Assembly: GCA_018333655.1 (NCBI GenBank)
Contig: JAGXTJ010000008.1
Span: 1-64,000, forward strand
DNA: 64,000 bases
From: Bacillota bacterium
GTDB taxonomy: Bacteria > Bacillota > UBA994
Reading direction: 5' to 3'
Shown here: positions 25,866 to 35,049 of the stretch, piece by piece
Position numbering within the stretch: position 1 is the stretch's first letter
How the letters are laid out: the number at the start of each line of letters is the position of its first letter
Notes under the pieces: generated by a model
What the model was told of the DNA's origin: nothing
Databases searched by the model: none
The model's input: the letters and a program-made list of their open reading frames with translations, nothing else
Position numbers and translations under genes: made by a program

Positions 25866-27451
25866 CGCTGACTCCCCCCACTAGCTGGCAAAGTAAAGTA
25901 AAAAGTTGAACCAGAGCCAATAGCGCTCTCTACCCATACTCTACCACCATGCAGCAAGACTATGCTGCGCACAATGGCTAGGCCAAGCCCTAGGCCTTCG
26001 GTCTGGCGACCGACAGAGTTATCGACACGATAGAACTCTTCAAAAACAAACTCCTGTTGTTCGGCCGCAATGCCGATGCCGCAGTCTGTTACCGAAACTT
26101 CTACTTCCCCTAACATTCCGCGCACCCTGACCCATACTTCACCGCCTAGGGGCGAATACTTGATGGCATTACTGAGCAGATTGTCGAGCACCTGACTTAT
26201 CCGCACAAAGTCAGCCCTAATTACGGGCAGATTGTCGGGCACTGACCACATAATAGTGTGGCTGTGGGCAGAGTTTTGCGCGCGGCGACAGGCCTCGGCT
26301 ACTAGCTTGCCTAAAGAAAGCGGCTCCCGCACGACCACGATCTTGCCTAGAGAGGCCTGCTGCACCGACAGCAAGTCATCCACCACGCGCAGAGCTTGCT
26401 CGGAGCAGGTTTTGATAGATAGTAAAAACTCTCGCTCTTCCTCTTCGGGCCACTTGGTATCCGGCCGGAGCAAAGTATCGGTAAAACCCCTAATGCAGGT
26501 TAGTGGCGTACGCAGCTCATGCGAGACCATGGCCACAAAATCACCACGGAGTTTATCAATCTCCTTAAGACGGAGCACTGCCTGCTGCTCCTTATGTACC
26601 AGACTTGCCGTATGTATGACGGCGGCCAGCTGCTGCGCGGCAGTTTCTACTACTTTGACCCGGGTGCCTGAGGAGGCCGCCGAATCAAACCACAGCGCCA
26701 CCACGCCCACACCGCGATCTAGGGCACGGACGGGAGCGGCGACATATTCTTTCGCCTGCACTGTGCGCCGCGCTGCACGCGCTTCATCCATGGCCGCATG
26801 CAACAAGCGCAACTGCTCCTCGGACAAAGGAGACCCGACCGTAATCGTTTGAAAGGAGTCCTCGCGGTCCGCAAAAGTGCATTCTAGCTGACAAAATGAA
26901 GCTTGCACCGCCCTCATCAGACCTTGCACGGCAACTTCCACCGTTTTGCGCAAATTCTTAGAATCGGCAAAGAGCCGCGCTAGGACCGCCAATGAAGATA
27001 GCTGCTCGTTAACCTGCTCTAGTTCGCGCGATACCTGCTGCCCTCGCGATAACTCTCGCGCAATCATGAGCCAGCCCATAAGCGCTCCGTTTTCGCCGCG
27101 CAGGGCCTGCCAGGTGACCTTTACGGCAATTTCATCCCCGCCAGCCTGCACATGCATCTCTTCACCAACGGTGGGAGACTCACCCTGTTGCGCATTCCTA
27201 AACTTTTCTAACATAGCACTGCGTTCCGTGGGTCTGTAAATGGGCCAAACTTCTTGCTTTGCTTCGTGCTCCGTCATGCCGTAGACATTGCTTGCTCCTT
27301 CGTTCCATGCCGCAACACGCCCCGAGGCGTCAAAGAGAACTACGGCATCACTACAATGATGAGCAAGAAGTTCAATACTCTCTTTGGTTTTACTTAGCGT
27401 TGACTTACGCGCCTGCCACCACATCTCTGCCATCACCTGCACTGCAAACAT
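25862..27451 (-). CDS. PAS-GAF sensor histidine kinase
   Basis: The protein has 529 residues (or slightly fewer if it starts at MAEMWW). It has no clear membrane segments. A PAS domain is at about 25-140 (AVVLFDASGRVAAWNEGAS), a GAF-like region follows to about 285, then HisKA with SHELRTPLTCIRGF and HATPase with NAIKYSPLGG, DCGIGI and GLGLGLAIV. It is cytosolic and transcribed with the receiver-GGDEF gene. Confidence 0.88.
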   Translation of the reverse strand: MFAVQVMAEMWWQARKSTLSKTKESIELLAHHCSDAVVLFDASGRVAAWNEGASNVYGMTEHEAKQEVWPIYRPTERSAMLEKFRNAQQGESPTVGEEMHVQAGGDEIAVKVTWQALRGENGALMGWLMIARELSRGQQVSRELEQVNEQLSSLAVLARLFADSKNLRKTVEVAVQGLMRAVQASFCQLECTFADREDSFQTITVGSPLSEEQLRLLHAAMDEARAARRTVQAKEYVAAPVRALDRGVGVVALWFDSAASSGTRVKVVETAAQQLAAVIHTASLVHKEQQAVLRLKEIDKLRGDFVAMVSHELRTPLTCIRGFTDTLLRPDTKWPEEEEREFLLSIKTCSEQALRVVDDLLSVQQASLGKIVVVREPLSLGKLVAEACRRAQNSAHSHTIMWSVPDNLPVIRADFVRISQVLDNLLSNAIKYSPLGGEVWVRVRGMLGEVEVSVTDCGIGIAAEQQEFVFEEFYRVDNSVGRQTEGLGLGLAIVRSIVLLHGGRVWVESAIGSGSTFYFTLPASGGSQR

Positions 27452-27518
27452 TTTACTCCACCAGTTACTTAGCTATTAATTCGCTGGCAGAGGCGCACTC
27501 ACCTGCCTTGTTACATCC

Positions 27519-28523
27519 CTAGCCCAAAATACTATTGTAGACTGCCTTAGCCGTAACAATGTTACTTGTACCGTAGACGAGAGCTCGACCATCTGCGAAA
27601 ACAACCACTTCATACCCATCTTTAGCCACAATTCGTAAGCGAAACCGCGAGTTATCCACAGAAAAACCGCGCACCTTGAGCCGCTCCGCCAGCGCGAGTA
27701 ACGTACACTCACCCGCGGCACCAGGTAGCAAGACACTGTTTTGCCCACAGACAAGGGCGGCCAGGCTGTCGCGCTCTTGCCCTAAGAACTCAGTTCGCCT
27801 TAATTGGCAGGCTGGGCAAGCTGGGTCTTGCGGAATCGGCTGCGTAAGGAATTCTGTTCTCGTGAGCTCTAGCTGCAAGAGACCTGAGAGAGGCGCCTGG
27901 CCTGTTAAAAGCTTGAAAAGCTCTACTACCTGTAGCGCCGCCACCATGGTAGTGACCGAGGCAAGCACACCCGTAGTTCTGCAGCTCTCCCCCGCTCCGG
28001 CCACAGGCAACTCCGTAAAGAGGCACCTAAAACACGGGCCCTGCGGGGTAAAGACGGCCAGCGCGCCGCCAGTGCCTAAGGCCCCACCATAAACCCAGGG
28101 CAAGTTGAGGGCCAAACAGGCCTCGTTCAAGGTGAAACGCGCCAGGTAGTTGTCCGTGGCGTCAATGACCGCATCACTGCCCAGAAGTAGCTCTAAGGCA
28201 TTAAGACCAGTGAAATCGGCGACTAGGCCTTCCACCACAATGTCGCTGTTAATTTGCTGTAGCCGTAGAGTCGCCGCCTCTGCCTTGGGAATTCTCGACT
28301 CGGCATCACTTTCCACAAAAAGTGTTTGGCGCTGCAGATTGCCTAGCTCCACCACATCGCGATCAATAATCCGAATTCGGCCCACCCCAGCGCGCGCTAA
28401 AAGATCGGCGGCCACCGTACCTAAAGCTCCACAGCCTAGAATGGTAACTGTAGCTGCCGACAGTTTCTCCTGACCCAGAGGGCCTAGAAAAGCAATATTT
28501 GTCTGTGCGATGTACCTATTCAT
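27519..28523 (-). CDS. ThiF/MoeB-like E1 adenylyltransferase
   Basis: E1-like enzymes adenylate the C-terminus of a sulfur carrier protein for thiamine, molybdopterin or other sulfur transfer. Start ATG 28523 (MNRYIAQTNIAFLGPLG) is chosen because upstream residues are unlike the family; length is 334. Seen are GCGALGTVAADLLARAG, DRDVVELGNLQRQ, DATDNYLARF, the Zn pairs FRC and CPAC, and the catalytic Cys in GESCRTTGVL. The C-terminal 80 residues form the VFADGRALVYGTSN tail common in MoeB/ThiF proteins. No carrier protein gene is adjacent, so the pathway is open. Confidence 0.82.
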   Translation of the reverse strand: MNRYIAQTNIAFLGPLGQEKLSAATVTILGCGALGTVAADLLARAGVGRIRIIDRDVVELGNLQRQTLFVESDAESRIPKAEAATLRLQQINSDIVVEGLVADFTGLNALELLLGSDAVIDATDNYLARFTLNEACLALNLPWVYGGALGTGGALAVFTPQGPCFRCLFTELPVAGAGESCRTTGVLASVTTMVAALQVVELFKLLTGQAPLSGLLQLELTRTEFLTQPIPQDPACPACQLRRTEFLGQERDSLAALVCGQNSVLLPGAAGECTLLALAERLKVRGFSVDNSRFRLRIVAKDGYEVVVFADGRALVYGTSNIVTAKAVYNSILG

Positions 28524-28656
28524 GCTCCATGCCCCCTGCGCCAAATATTGAGAAAGACTTGAAAATACTTTATGATTACCATAGGGGAGCAATTTCTCAC
28601 CCTGCGCCCTACCGCCATAAAACTGTAATTCTGCTGAAGACCGAGGAGGATATGCT

Positions 28657-30000
28657 GTGCAAAAGTCTTTTACCTATACACTTGCGCCCCACACTTTCGA
28701 ACTCGATATAGAGCGCCTACGTAAAGGATACTACACCGATGCTTATTTTTCTAACACGGTGCGCCTCTTAGGGCATCTGGCCAGTGAAGGCTACACCTTC
28801 GCTGGCGAAACATCGCTCTTACCGGGAGACCTCTCGCTGGTGTTAACGGGCGACCTCGAAGTCGAGATGCAGTTTTTCCCGCGTCGCCAACCCTTTGCGG
28901 TAGTGGCAGGTGTGGAGGAGAGTCTGGCCATACTGCGGGAAGGCACTGGTTATTTTACGCCTAGTGGCGAATTTGTCAGTACCTACTGCCAGCTCGAGGT
29001 GGAGGCGGTGCCCGATGGCACCCTCACTCCCTACCATGGAGACTCGCTAGATGTTAGGCCGGTGCTTAAAGTGAGGGGCCGCTATCGCGACTTTGCCAAA
29101 CTCGAGACACCCATTCTTGGCGTTCTTACGGAAAGCTCGCGCGTGGCTACTAATGTCTACAATACTTTGGTCGCGGCCCGGGGCAAGGATATTTACTTCT
29201 TCCCGGCTCGCTTCGCCCACTACAGAGTGCAACCGCTACACGGCTATGCCTACAGCATAGCGGTAGCGGCCTACAACCAAAACTACGGCGCTAGTAGTCG
29301 TGTGTTTGTCTCAACCGATGCGCAAGGGGCCTTCTTGGGGGTTCAGGGGGGCGGCACCATTAGTCACGCCAGCATTGCTTGTTTTTTTGGTGATACACGT
29401 GAGGCCATGCTGCAGTTTTGCCGCACCATGCCCCCCGAAATACCTCGTATCGCCCTCATAGATTTTCATAATGACTGCGTGGCCGAGGCCAAGAAAGTAA
29501 TGCAGGCCATGTTCGCCAAGTACTTAGGGTACTTTACCGCCGGTGATATGGCGAACGCCAAACTCTATGTTTTATATGGCGTCCGTCCCGATACAGCCGG
29601 CAATATGCGCGATGTCTCTGTTCCGCCGCTAGGGGACAGAGAGCTAGACTGCGGTGTTAATCCGCGCCTCGTCCACAACATACGCAGGGGTATAGATACG
29701 GCCTACCTCGAGTGGGGGCTGCCGCTAGAAGCAGAAACCCTTGCCGCCAAGTGGTGTCAAGATGTAAAAATAGTCGTCACGGGCGGCTTTGATTTAGCGC
29801 GCATAACTGCCTTTGAGTCGCTCGGGGTGCCGGTAGACATTTATGGCGTAGGCTCTTCACTGCTTGAGAACACCAAGGGCAGTAGCACGGACTTTACGGG
29901 CGACATTGTACGCGTTAAGCTGGCGGATGATTGGGTGCCACTCGCAAAACTTGGCCGAGGGCCCTGCCACAATAGCGACCTTTGCCGTGTCCAAAGCTAG
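28657..30000 (+). CDS. Nicotinate phosphoribosyltransferase-like protein
   Basis: Start GTG 28657 follows GAGGAGGATATGCT. The 447-residue protein fits the NAPRT family: GYYTDAYFSNTV at the N-terminus, FFPARFAHYRVQPLHGYAYS, GGGTISHASIACF and GGFDLARITAFESLGVPVDIYGVGSSLL. It would make nicotinate mononucleotide in NAD salvage. An ATG at 28652 is out of frame. The stop shares CTAG with the convergent MFS gene. Confidence 0.85.
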   Translation: MQKSFTYTLAPHTFELDIERLRKGYYTDAYFSNTVRLLGHLASEGYTFAGETSLLPGDLSLVLTGDLEVEMQFFPRRQPFAVVAGVEESLAILREGTGYFTPSGEFVSTYCQLEVEAVPDGTLTPYHGDSLDVRPVLKVRGRYRDFAKLETPILGVLTESSRVATNVYNTLVAARGKDIYFFPARFAHYRVQPLHGYAYSIAVAAYNQNYGASSRVFVSTDAQGAFLGVQGGGTISHASIACFFGDTREAMLQFCRTMPPEIPRIALIDFHNDCVAEAKKVMQAMFAKYLGYFTAGDMANAKLYVLYGVRPDTAGNMRDVSVPPLGDRELDCGVNPRLVHNIRRGIDTAYLEWGLPLEAETLAAKWCQDVKIVVTGGFDLARITAFESLGVPVDIYGVGSSLLENTKGSSTDFTGDIVRVKLADDWVPLAKLGRGPCHNSDLCRVQS

Positions 30001-31259
30001 TCGTCTGAACTGACAGGCACCTCGAGTAGAGTTGACGCCTGCTCTTTAGGGTAGGTGTGGACTGCAGGAACAAAAAAGCCTAGTAAACCGCCCACCATGC
30101 AGAGCACCCCGGCGCTGGCGATCATGAACACAGGTCCTACCACAGCCACGGCAGGGCCTGCTAGTGCTTGCCCAAGTGGCCTCAGCCCACTAGAAATAGT
30201 TTCGCGAGCGGTAAAGGCGCGACCTCGCAGTTCAGCGGGAACTTCACGCTGCCAGATATTGCGCGAAGCCATATTAGCAGTGACAAGCACAAAACCAACC
30301 AAGGCGCCCCCGATAAGTAGCCACCCCTGATGCGGCGCGAAAGCCACCACCAAGGTAACTGCTCCTAGAGCTACTGCCGAATTTATGAGCACCAGACCAC
30401 TTTTCTTAATTAGATAGGGGGCGCTAGTCAAGATCAAGGAGGCAGCGAGAACGCCGGCCGACTGAAAGCTGCCGAAGAGACCCATAAGAGCTGGTCCACC
30501 TTCTAAAACTTTCATGATAAGCAGGGGGATGGAAACGCTAATAGGCGCTAGTACCAAGTTTATCATGGCGCCGTAGATCAACATGGGCATCAGCACCGGG
30601 TGGCGGAAAATGAACTGCAGCCCGCTCTTAAAATCATTTTTAAAACTCTGGGCCCCACTTTCAATCTTAGGCGAGGCGAACCTGATGATGCAGAGAGAGA
30701 GCGCGGCCACAAAGTAGGATATCGAGTTGGCCAAAATGGCCGCCCCCACCCCAGCGGCAGCGATGAGCACTCCGCTTAAAGCGGGCGCGAGTAGCCTGAT
30801 GATGCTCCCAGCAGTCTCCATGAGCGAGTTAGCGCGCACTAGTTCATCCTTATCGACAACGACCGGAATTGAGGCCTCGTAAGCCGGGCCATCTAGGTTA
30901 GACACAATGCCCATCAGGACGGCAGCCACAAGAATAATTGGCAAGGAGAAGATACCTCGCCAGTAGAGCAGGGCCATCACAGCTGTAATCAGCCCGTTCA
31001 GAGTATGCGCGGCGAGCATCATGAGGCGTTTGTCGCTACGATCTATGTAGACGCCAACGAAAGGCCCGAGGATTAACATCGGCAGCGAGGTTGCTAGCGC
31101 CACAAAAGAAACCGCGACGGCACTCTCCGTCACACTAACGACCCACCACATCAGAGCTAGGTTAAAGAGTGTATCGCCGAGAAGGGAGACGACTTGACCA
31201 CCCCAGAGAATGAGAAAAGTCTTGTTGCGCAGCACAGGCACGGCAGGTTGTTCATTCAT
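29997..31259 (-). CDS. MFS transporter, DHA3-type exporter
   Basis: From ATG 31259 (MNEQPAVPVLRNKTFLILWGG) it is a 420-residue protein with about 12 membrane segments. Typical MFS stretches are SLLGDTLFNLALMWW, GPFVGVYIDRSDKRLMML (loop 2-3 motif) and SNLDGPAYEASIPVV, close to the EntS/macrolide-efflux branch. The GGAGG is 13 bases upstream, somewhat long. Substrate is unknown. Confidence 0.85.
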   Translation of the reverse strand: MNEQPAVPVLRNKTFLILWGGQVVSLLGDTLFNLALMWWVVSVTESAVAVSFVALATSLPMLILGPFVGVYIDRSDKRLMMLAAHTLNGLITAVMALLYWRGIFSLPIILVAAVLMGIVSNLDGPAYEASIPVVVDKDELVRANSLMETAGSIIRLLAPALSGVLIAAAGVGAAILANSISYFVAALSLCIIRFASPKIESGAQSFKNDFKSGLQFIFRHPVLMPMLIYGAMINLVLAPISVSIPLLIMKVLEGGPALMGLFGSFQSAGVLAASLILTSAPYLIKKSGLVLINSAVALGAVTLVVAFAPHQGWLLIGGALVGFVLVTANMASRNIWQREVPAELRGRAFTARETISSGLRPLGQALAGPAVAVVGPVFMIASAGVLCMVGGLLGFFVPAVHTYPKEQASTLLEVPVSSDD

Positions 31260-31380
31260 GAGCGAAAAAAACCTCCTTTTTATGCGACAGGGCATCAAGA
31301 GATGCCTACTAGGTAATTTCGCCCTGTGCCTGGCGTATACCTGCTAGGCTACGAAGAATTGGTCAAATAATGCAGAAATT

Positions 31381-31863
31381 TCACAGTGTACTGCGCTTTT
31401 GCCCTTCTTGGAAGCGTTCCAGGATGTCCGGGTTGGCCTCAAGGAATTTGAGCCATGCTTTCATGGCTTGCAGGGTCTCGTCACTAATACAATGCTCCAT
31501 TAGTTCCGCATCCACAAATTTTCTGTTCAGAACGCCGAGGGCGGAAAGGTAGGCTTGCACCGTGTTGTGCCTATCTAGCAAGAAAGCGCCGGCCGCTTGC
31601 CCCGCTTCAGTGAGGGTCACATAACCATAGCGCCTATGCTTGAGAAAACCTAGCTCGCGCAGTTTCTTGGTAATGCGGGTTACTGAGGGGGCAGCGACGT
31701 GGAGCTGCTCGGCCAAGGTGTTGATACGAATGTAGTCATGCTGCACACAGTGTCTGTAAATCATTTCTAAGTAATCTTCTTGGCTAGGGCTAAGCAAGGC
31801 CCTATCTTCTTGACGCAGTAGCTCGTAGCCACGAAAAGTATGAAATTCATTTTCGTCTCCCAC
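31381..31863 (-). CDS. DtxR/MntR-family metalloregulator
   Basis: I place the start at GTG 31863 (MGDENEFHTFRGYELLR) after GGAGGAGG; a further upstream ATG lies inside the palindrome. The 160-residue product has the DtxR winged helix (SPSQEDYLEMIYRHCV, RINTLAEQLHVAAPSVTRITKKLRELGFL) and dimerisation helices with HNTVQAYLSALGV and DAELMEHCIS. It is divergent from feoAB, so it likely represses iron uptake with Fe(II) or Mn(II). Confidence 0.85.
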   Translation of the reverse strand: MGDENEFHTFRGYELLRQEDRALLSPSQEDYLEMIYRHCVQHDYIRINTLAEQLHVAAPSVTRITKKLRELGFLKHRRYGYVTLTEAGQAAGAFLLDRHNTVQAYLSALGVLNRKFVDAELMEHCISDETLQAMKAWLKFLEANPDILERFQEGQKRSTL

Positions 31864-31898
31864 CTTAACCTCCTCCTGTAACCGTCTTGGCACGCCAC

Positions 31899-31945
31899 AC
31901 ATATGTTAGCAGCAGGCAACTTTTTTGCCTGCTGCTAACATATGT
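31899..31945. promoter_or_regulatory. Perfect 21-bp palindrome between dtxR-like gene and feoA
   Basis: Bases 31899-31919 are the exact reverse complement of 31925-31945 with a five-base centre (CTTTT). It lies 36 bases upstream of the regulator start and 43 upstream of feoA. It may be a double operator for the adjacent regulator or a transcribed hairpin. Confidence 0.75.
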
Positions 31946-31987
31946 ACGACATCACCGAGCCATGACAAAAAAGTGGGAGGTCAGTTT

Positions 31988-32230
31988 ATGGAGAGAGAAG
32001 TCATTCCCTTGGCGCATCTACCTCTAGGCTGTCGCGGAAACATTGTTTCACTTCAGGCGACAAGCAAGACCCGCAGACGACTACAGGATTTAGGTTTTAT
32101 CCCCGACACCGCGGTCGAAGTGCTCCATAAGAGCCCAGCAGGAGACCCTATCGCCTATGGTCTACGTGGTAGCGTCATTGCTTTGCGTGCTGACCTAGCC
32201 TGCCAAATCCTGATACAACACACCGAGTGA
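31988..32230 (+). CDS. feoA: Ferrous iron transport protein FeoA
   Basis: Start ATG 31988 follows GTGGGAGGTCAGTTT. The 80-residue SH3-like protein (MEREVIPLAHLPLGCRGNIV, RRRLQDLGFIPDTAVEVL, GSVIALRADLACQILI) is the small regulatory partner of FeoB. It sits 12 bases before feoB. Confidence 0.9.
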   Translation: MEREVIPLAHLPLGCRGNIVSLQATSKTRRRLQDLGFIPDTAVEVLHKSPAGDPIAYGLRGSVIALRADLACQILIQHTE

Positions 32231-32242
32231 GGGGGGAACGGC

Positions 32243-34201
32243 ATGAGTTACGCTGCACAGTTCACCGTTGCCCTAGCCGGCAATCCTAACACCGGCAAGA
32301 GCACCGTCTTTAACAGCCTAACCGGGCTGAGACAGCACACCGGCAATTGGCCTGGTAAGACGGTCACCTTTGCCGAGGGTACCTATACTTGGCGAGGTGC
32401 CACCTACCGCCTGGTGGACCTACCGGGCACGTATTCGCTCCACACGACTTCCCTTGACGAAGGCATTGCCCGGGCTTTCATCAGCAGTGCAGAGCCGCAG
32501 GTTACGGTGATTGTAACTGATGCGACCTGCCTGGAGCGCAATCTCATCCTAGTTTTACAAGTGCTCGAGTTAACAGACAAGGTAGTGGTCTGTGTTAACC
32601 TGGTGGATGAAGCGCGGCGCAAGGGAATTACAGTAGATATAGAAAACCTCGCCGCTCTGCTCGGCGTGCCTGTGGTAGCAACGAACGCCCGGGACGGCGA
32701 CGGAGTACCTTCCTTGCAAGAAGCAATCCGGCAAGTGGCCACTCAAGAGCTAGCCACCCGGCCGCTACGGCTCGCGCACAGGCCCCCTAGGGAGGAGCTA
32801 GGTACGGTCGACAACCCCCCTAGGGGAGAAGCCTCGAGCAAGAGCCGCGAAGCCTTGCTGCCGCAAGACGAAAGTGATCTGGTCGCAGAACGCCTCGTCA
32901 CCACAGCACAAGACATTGCCAGCCGGGTAGTCACCCTGCCCTCGGTGCGGCACGACCGTCTCGACCGCAAAATAGATAAGATCTTGCTCAGCCGTCATTT
33001 TGGCCTGCCGATTATGCTCCTCTTGCTCGGCGGAATTTTCTGGCTAACCATTGTGGGCGCAAACTACCCAGGAGAACTACTGGCGCATTTTTTTGCGGCA
33101 CTAGAAGTAGAGATAACCGCCTTAGCGATGGCCGTTGGCCTGCCCTTGTGGCTACAGGATCTGCTTATTACGGGGGTTTATCGCACGATGACGACGGTGG
33201 TGGCAGTGATGCTCCCCCCTATGGCCATCTTCTTCCCCCTCTTCACCCTGTTAGAAGACCTCGGCTATCTTACCCGTGTGGCCTTTAACCTCGACAACTT
33301 CTTCAAGCGTTGTGGTGCGCATGGCAAGCAGGCGCTCTCTATGTGCATGGGTTTTGGCTGCAATGCCGCGGGCGTTATTGCCTGCCGCATCATCGACTCC
33401 CCACGGGAGAAACTCATCGCCATTCTGACTAACAATTTCGTGCCCTGCAATGGCCGTTTCCCCATCCTTATTGTCGTGGCGACTATTTTCTTGGCTGGCC
33501 TAGGAGGAACATTTGGCTCCCTGCTCGCCACTCTCGCCGTTCTTATGACTGTAGTACTCGGCGTTCTACTGACCATGCTCATCGCTAAACTGCTCTCCCT
33601 AACTGTACTCAAGGGTCTCCCCTCCTCCTTTACCCTGGAGCTACCACCTTATCGCCGCCCCCAACTAGGCCGGGTTCTCGTTCGCTCCTTCATCGATCGC
33701 ACCCTCTTTGTTCTTTCGCGGGCGGTGATAGTGGCCGCCCCGGCAGGGATAGTTCTCTGGATGATGGGTAATTTTACAGTCGGGGGCAGCAGTCTCTTAA
33801 GCATTTCAGCCGGTTTTCTCGACCCCTTAGGGCGCATGATGGGTCTCGATGGGTTTATCTTGCTGGCCTTTATACTGGGGTTGCCGGCCAATGAGATTGT
33901 TATTCCTATACTCATTATGGGCTACATGCGTACCACGTCCATGCTTGAGCTAGACAGTCTCGAGGCCCTACGCCAACTCTTCCTGATAAATGGTTGGACC
34001 ACCCTAACGGCCGTCTGCACCATGCTTTTCGCTCTTTGCCACTGGCCCTGCGGCACCACTTTGCTCACCGCCAAAAAAGAAACTCAGAGCCTAAAGTGGA
34101 CGGCACTGACCTTTATCATCCCCACTGTAACCGGCATCGTTGTGTGCACGGCAGTAGCACAAGGGGCACGGCTCTTAGGACCGCTACTAGGCTGGCATTG
34201 A
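32243..34201 (+). CDS. feoB: Ferrous iron transporter FeoB
   Basis: The 652-residue protein carries an N-terminal G domain: GNPNTGKSTVFN (G1), DLPGTYSLH (G3), NLVDEA (G4). A variable linker of about 50 residues (170-230) follows, then about ten membrane helices with GFGCNAAGVIACRIIDSPREK and FVPCNGRFPIL, the conserved Cys-containing Gate segments. It imports Fe(II). It is transcribed with feoA and divergent from the DtxR-like regulator. Confidence 0.95.
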   Translation: MSYAAQFTVALAGNPNTGKSTVFNSLTGLRQHTGNWPGKTVTFAEGTYTWRGATYRLVDLPGTYSLHTTSLDEGIARAFISSAEPQVTVIVTDATCLERNLILVLQVLELTDKVVVCVNLVDEARRKGITVDIENLAALLGVPVVATNARDGDGVPSLQEAIRQVATQELATRPLRLAHRPPREELGTVDNPPRGEASSKSREALLPQDESDLVAERLVTTAQDIASRVVTLPSVRHDRLDRKIDKILLSRHFGLPIMLLLLGGIFWLTIVGANYPGELLAHFFAALEVEITALAMAVGLPLWLQDLLITGVYRTMTTVVAVMLPPMAIFFPLFTLLEDLGYLTRVAFNLDNFFKRCGAHGKQALSMCMGFGCNAAGVIACRIIDSPREKLIAILTNNFVPCNGRFPILIVVATIFLAGLGGTFGSLLATLAVLMTVVLGVLLTMLIAKLLSLTVLKGLPSSFTLELPPYRRPQLGRVLVRSFIDRTLFVLSRAVIVAAPAGIVLWMMGNFTVGGSSLLSISAGFLDPLGRMMGLDGFILLAFILGLPANEIVIPILIMGYMRTTSMLELDSLEALRQLFLINGWTTLTAVCTMLFALCHWPCGTTLLTAKKETQSLKWTALTFIIPTVTGIVVCTAVAQGARLLGPLLGWH

Positions 34202-34274
34202 CTCCCTGACCTTCATTCGATACGATACTTACTAGAATTATGCTACTAGCTAGTGGAGCATGGAGGCGAGAGTT

Positions 34275-35039
34275 GTGCTATTTGCCATCGATGTAGGAAA
34301 CACCAACATGGTGCTAGGTCTGTACAAAGAAGGTCTTTGGTCGAAAACTTGGCGTATTTCCACCGACCAGAAGCGCACCATCGACGAGTATTATGCCCTT
34401 ATCTCCTCCCTAGTGAGGGACGCCCATTTCAGGCCACAAGATGTGGCAGGCGTGGTGCTTACTAATGTCGTGCCTCCTCTGCAAGGGACGATCGAGGCGG
34501 TAGCCGAGAGGCTGTTTGGCCGCGAGCCCTTAGTTGTCGGGGCAGGGGTGCGTACGGGTATGAAAATTAGAACCGACAACCCTCGCGAAGTGGGTTCTGA
34601 TCGTATCGTCAACGCCGTGGCCGCCTTGCATCTCTACGGCGCACCCGCCATTATCGTAGATTTTGGCACGGCCACCACCTTTGACGTACTATCTCCCCAG
34701 GGCGATTACCTCGGGGGTGCCATAGCCCCCGGCATCGGCATCTCCGCCGAGGCGCTGTTCTTGCGGGCCTCGAAGCTTAGCCGAGTGGAACTTGAGCGGC
34801 CGAAACATGCCATCGGCAAGAACACCGTCGACAGCATGCAGTCGGGGCTGATCTTCGGCTATGCTGGGTTAGTCGAAGGCATGGTAGCAAGACTAAAGAG
34901 TGAGCTAGGCTGCCCTTGCAAGGTCATCGCCACTGGCGGGCTAGCCAGAGTGATCGCCGAGGAGACCACTGTGTTTGACGCCATCAACGACAATCTCACG
35001 CTCGAAGGCTTGCGCCTTATTTACGAGCTGAACAAGTAG
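34275..35039 (+). CDS. coaX: Type III pantothenate kinase
   Basis: CoaX phosphorylates pantothenate, the first step of CoA synthesis. I choose GTG 34275 (MLFAIDVGNTNMVLGLY) because GGAGG (34262-34266) is 8 bases upstream and the family starts this way. The product has 254 residues, with ASKHA-fold motifs DVGNTN, GSDRIVNAVAAL, DFGTATTFDVL and GGAIAPGIG. It opens the pantothenate/CoA cluster. Confidence 0.93.
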   Translation: MLFAIDVGNTNMVLGLYKEGLWSKTWRISTDQKRTIDEYYALISSLVRDAHFRPQDVAGVVLTNVVPPLQGTIEAVAERLFGREPLVVGAGVRTGMKIRTDNPREVGSDRIVNAVAALHLYGAPAIIVDFGTATTFDVLSPQGDYLGGAIAPGIGISAEALFLRASKLSRVELERPKHAIGKNTVDSMQSGLIFGYAGLVEGMVARLKSELGCPCKVIATGGLARVIAEETTVFDAINDNLTLEGLRLIYELNK

Positions 35040-35049
35040 AGGCGAGATT

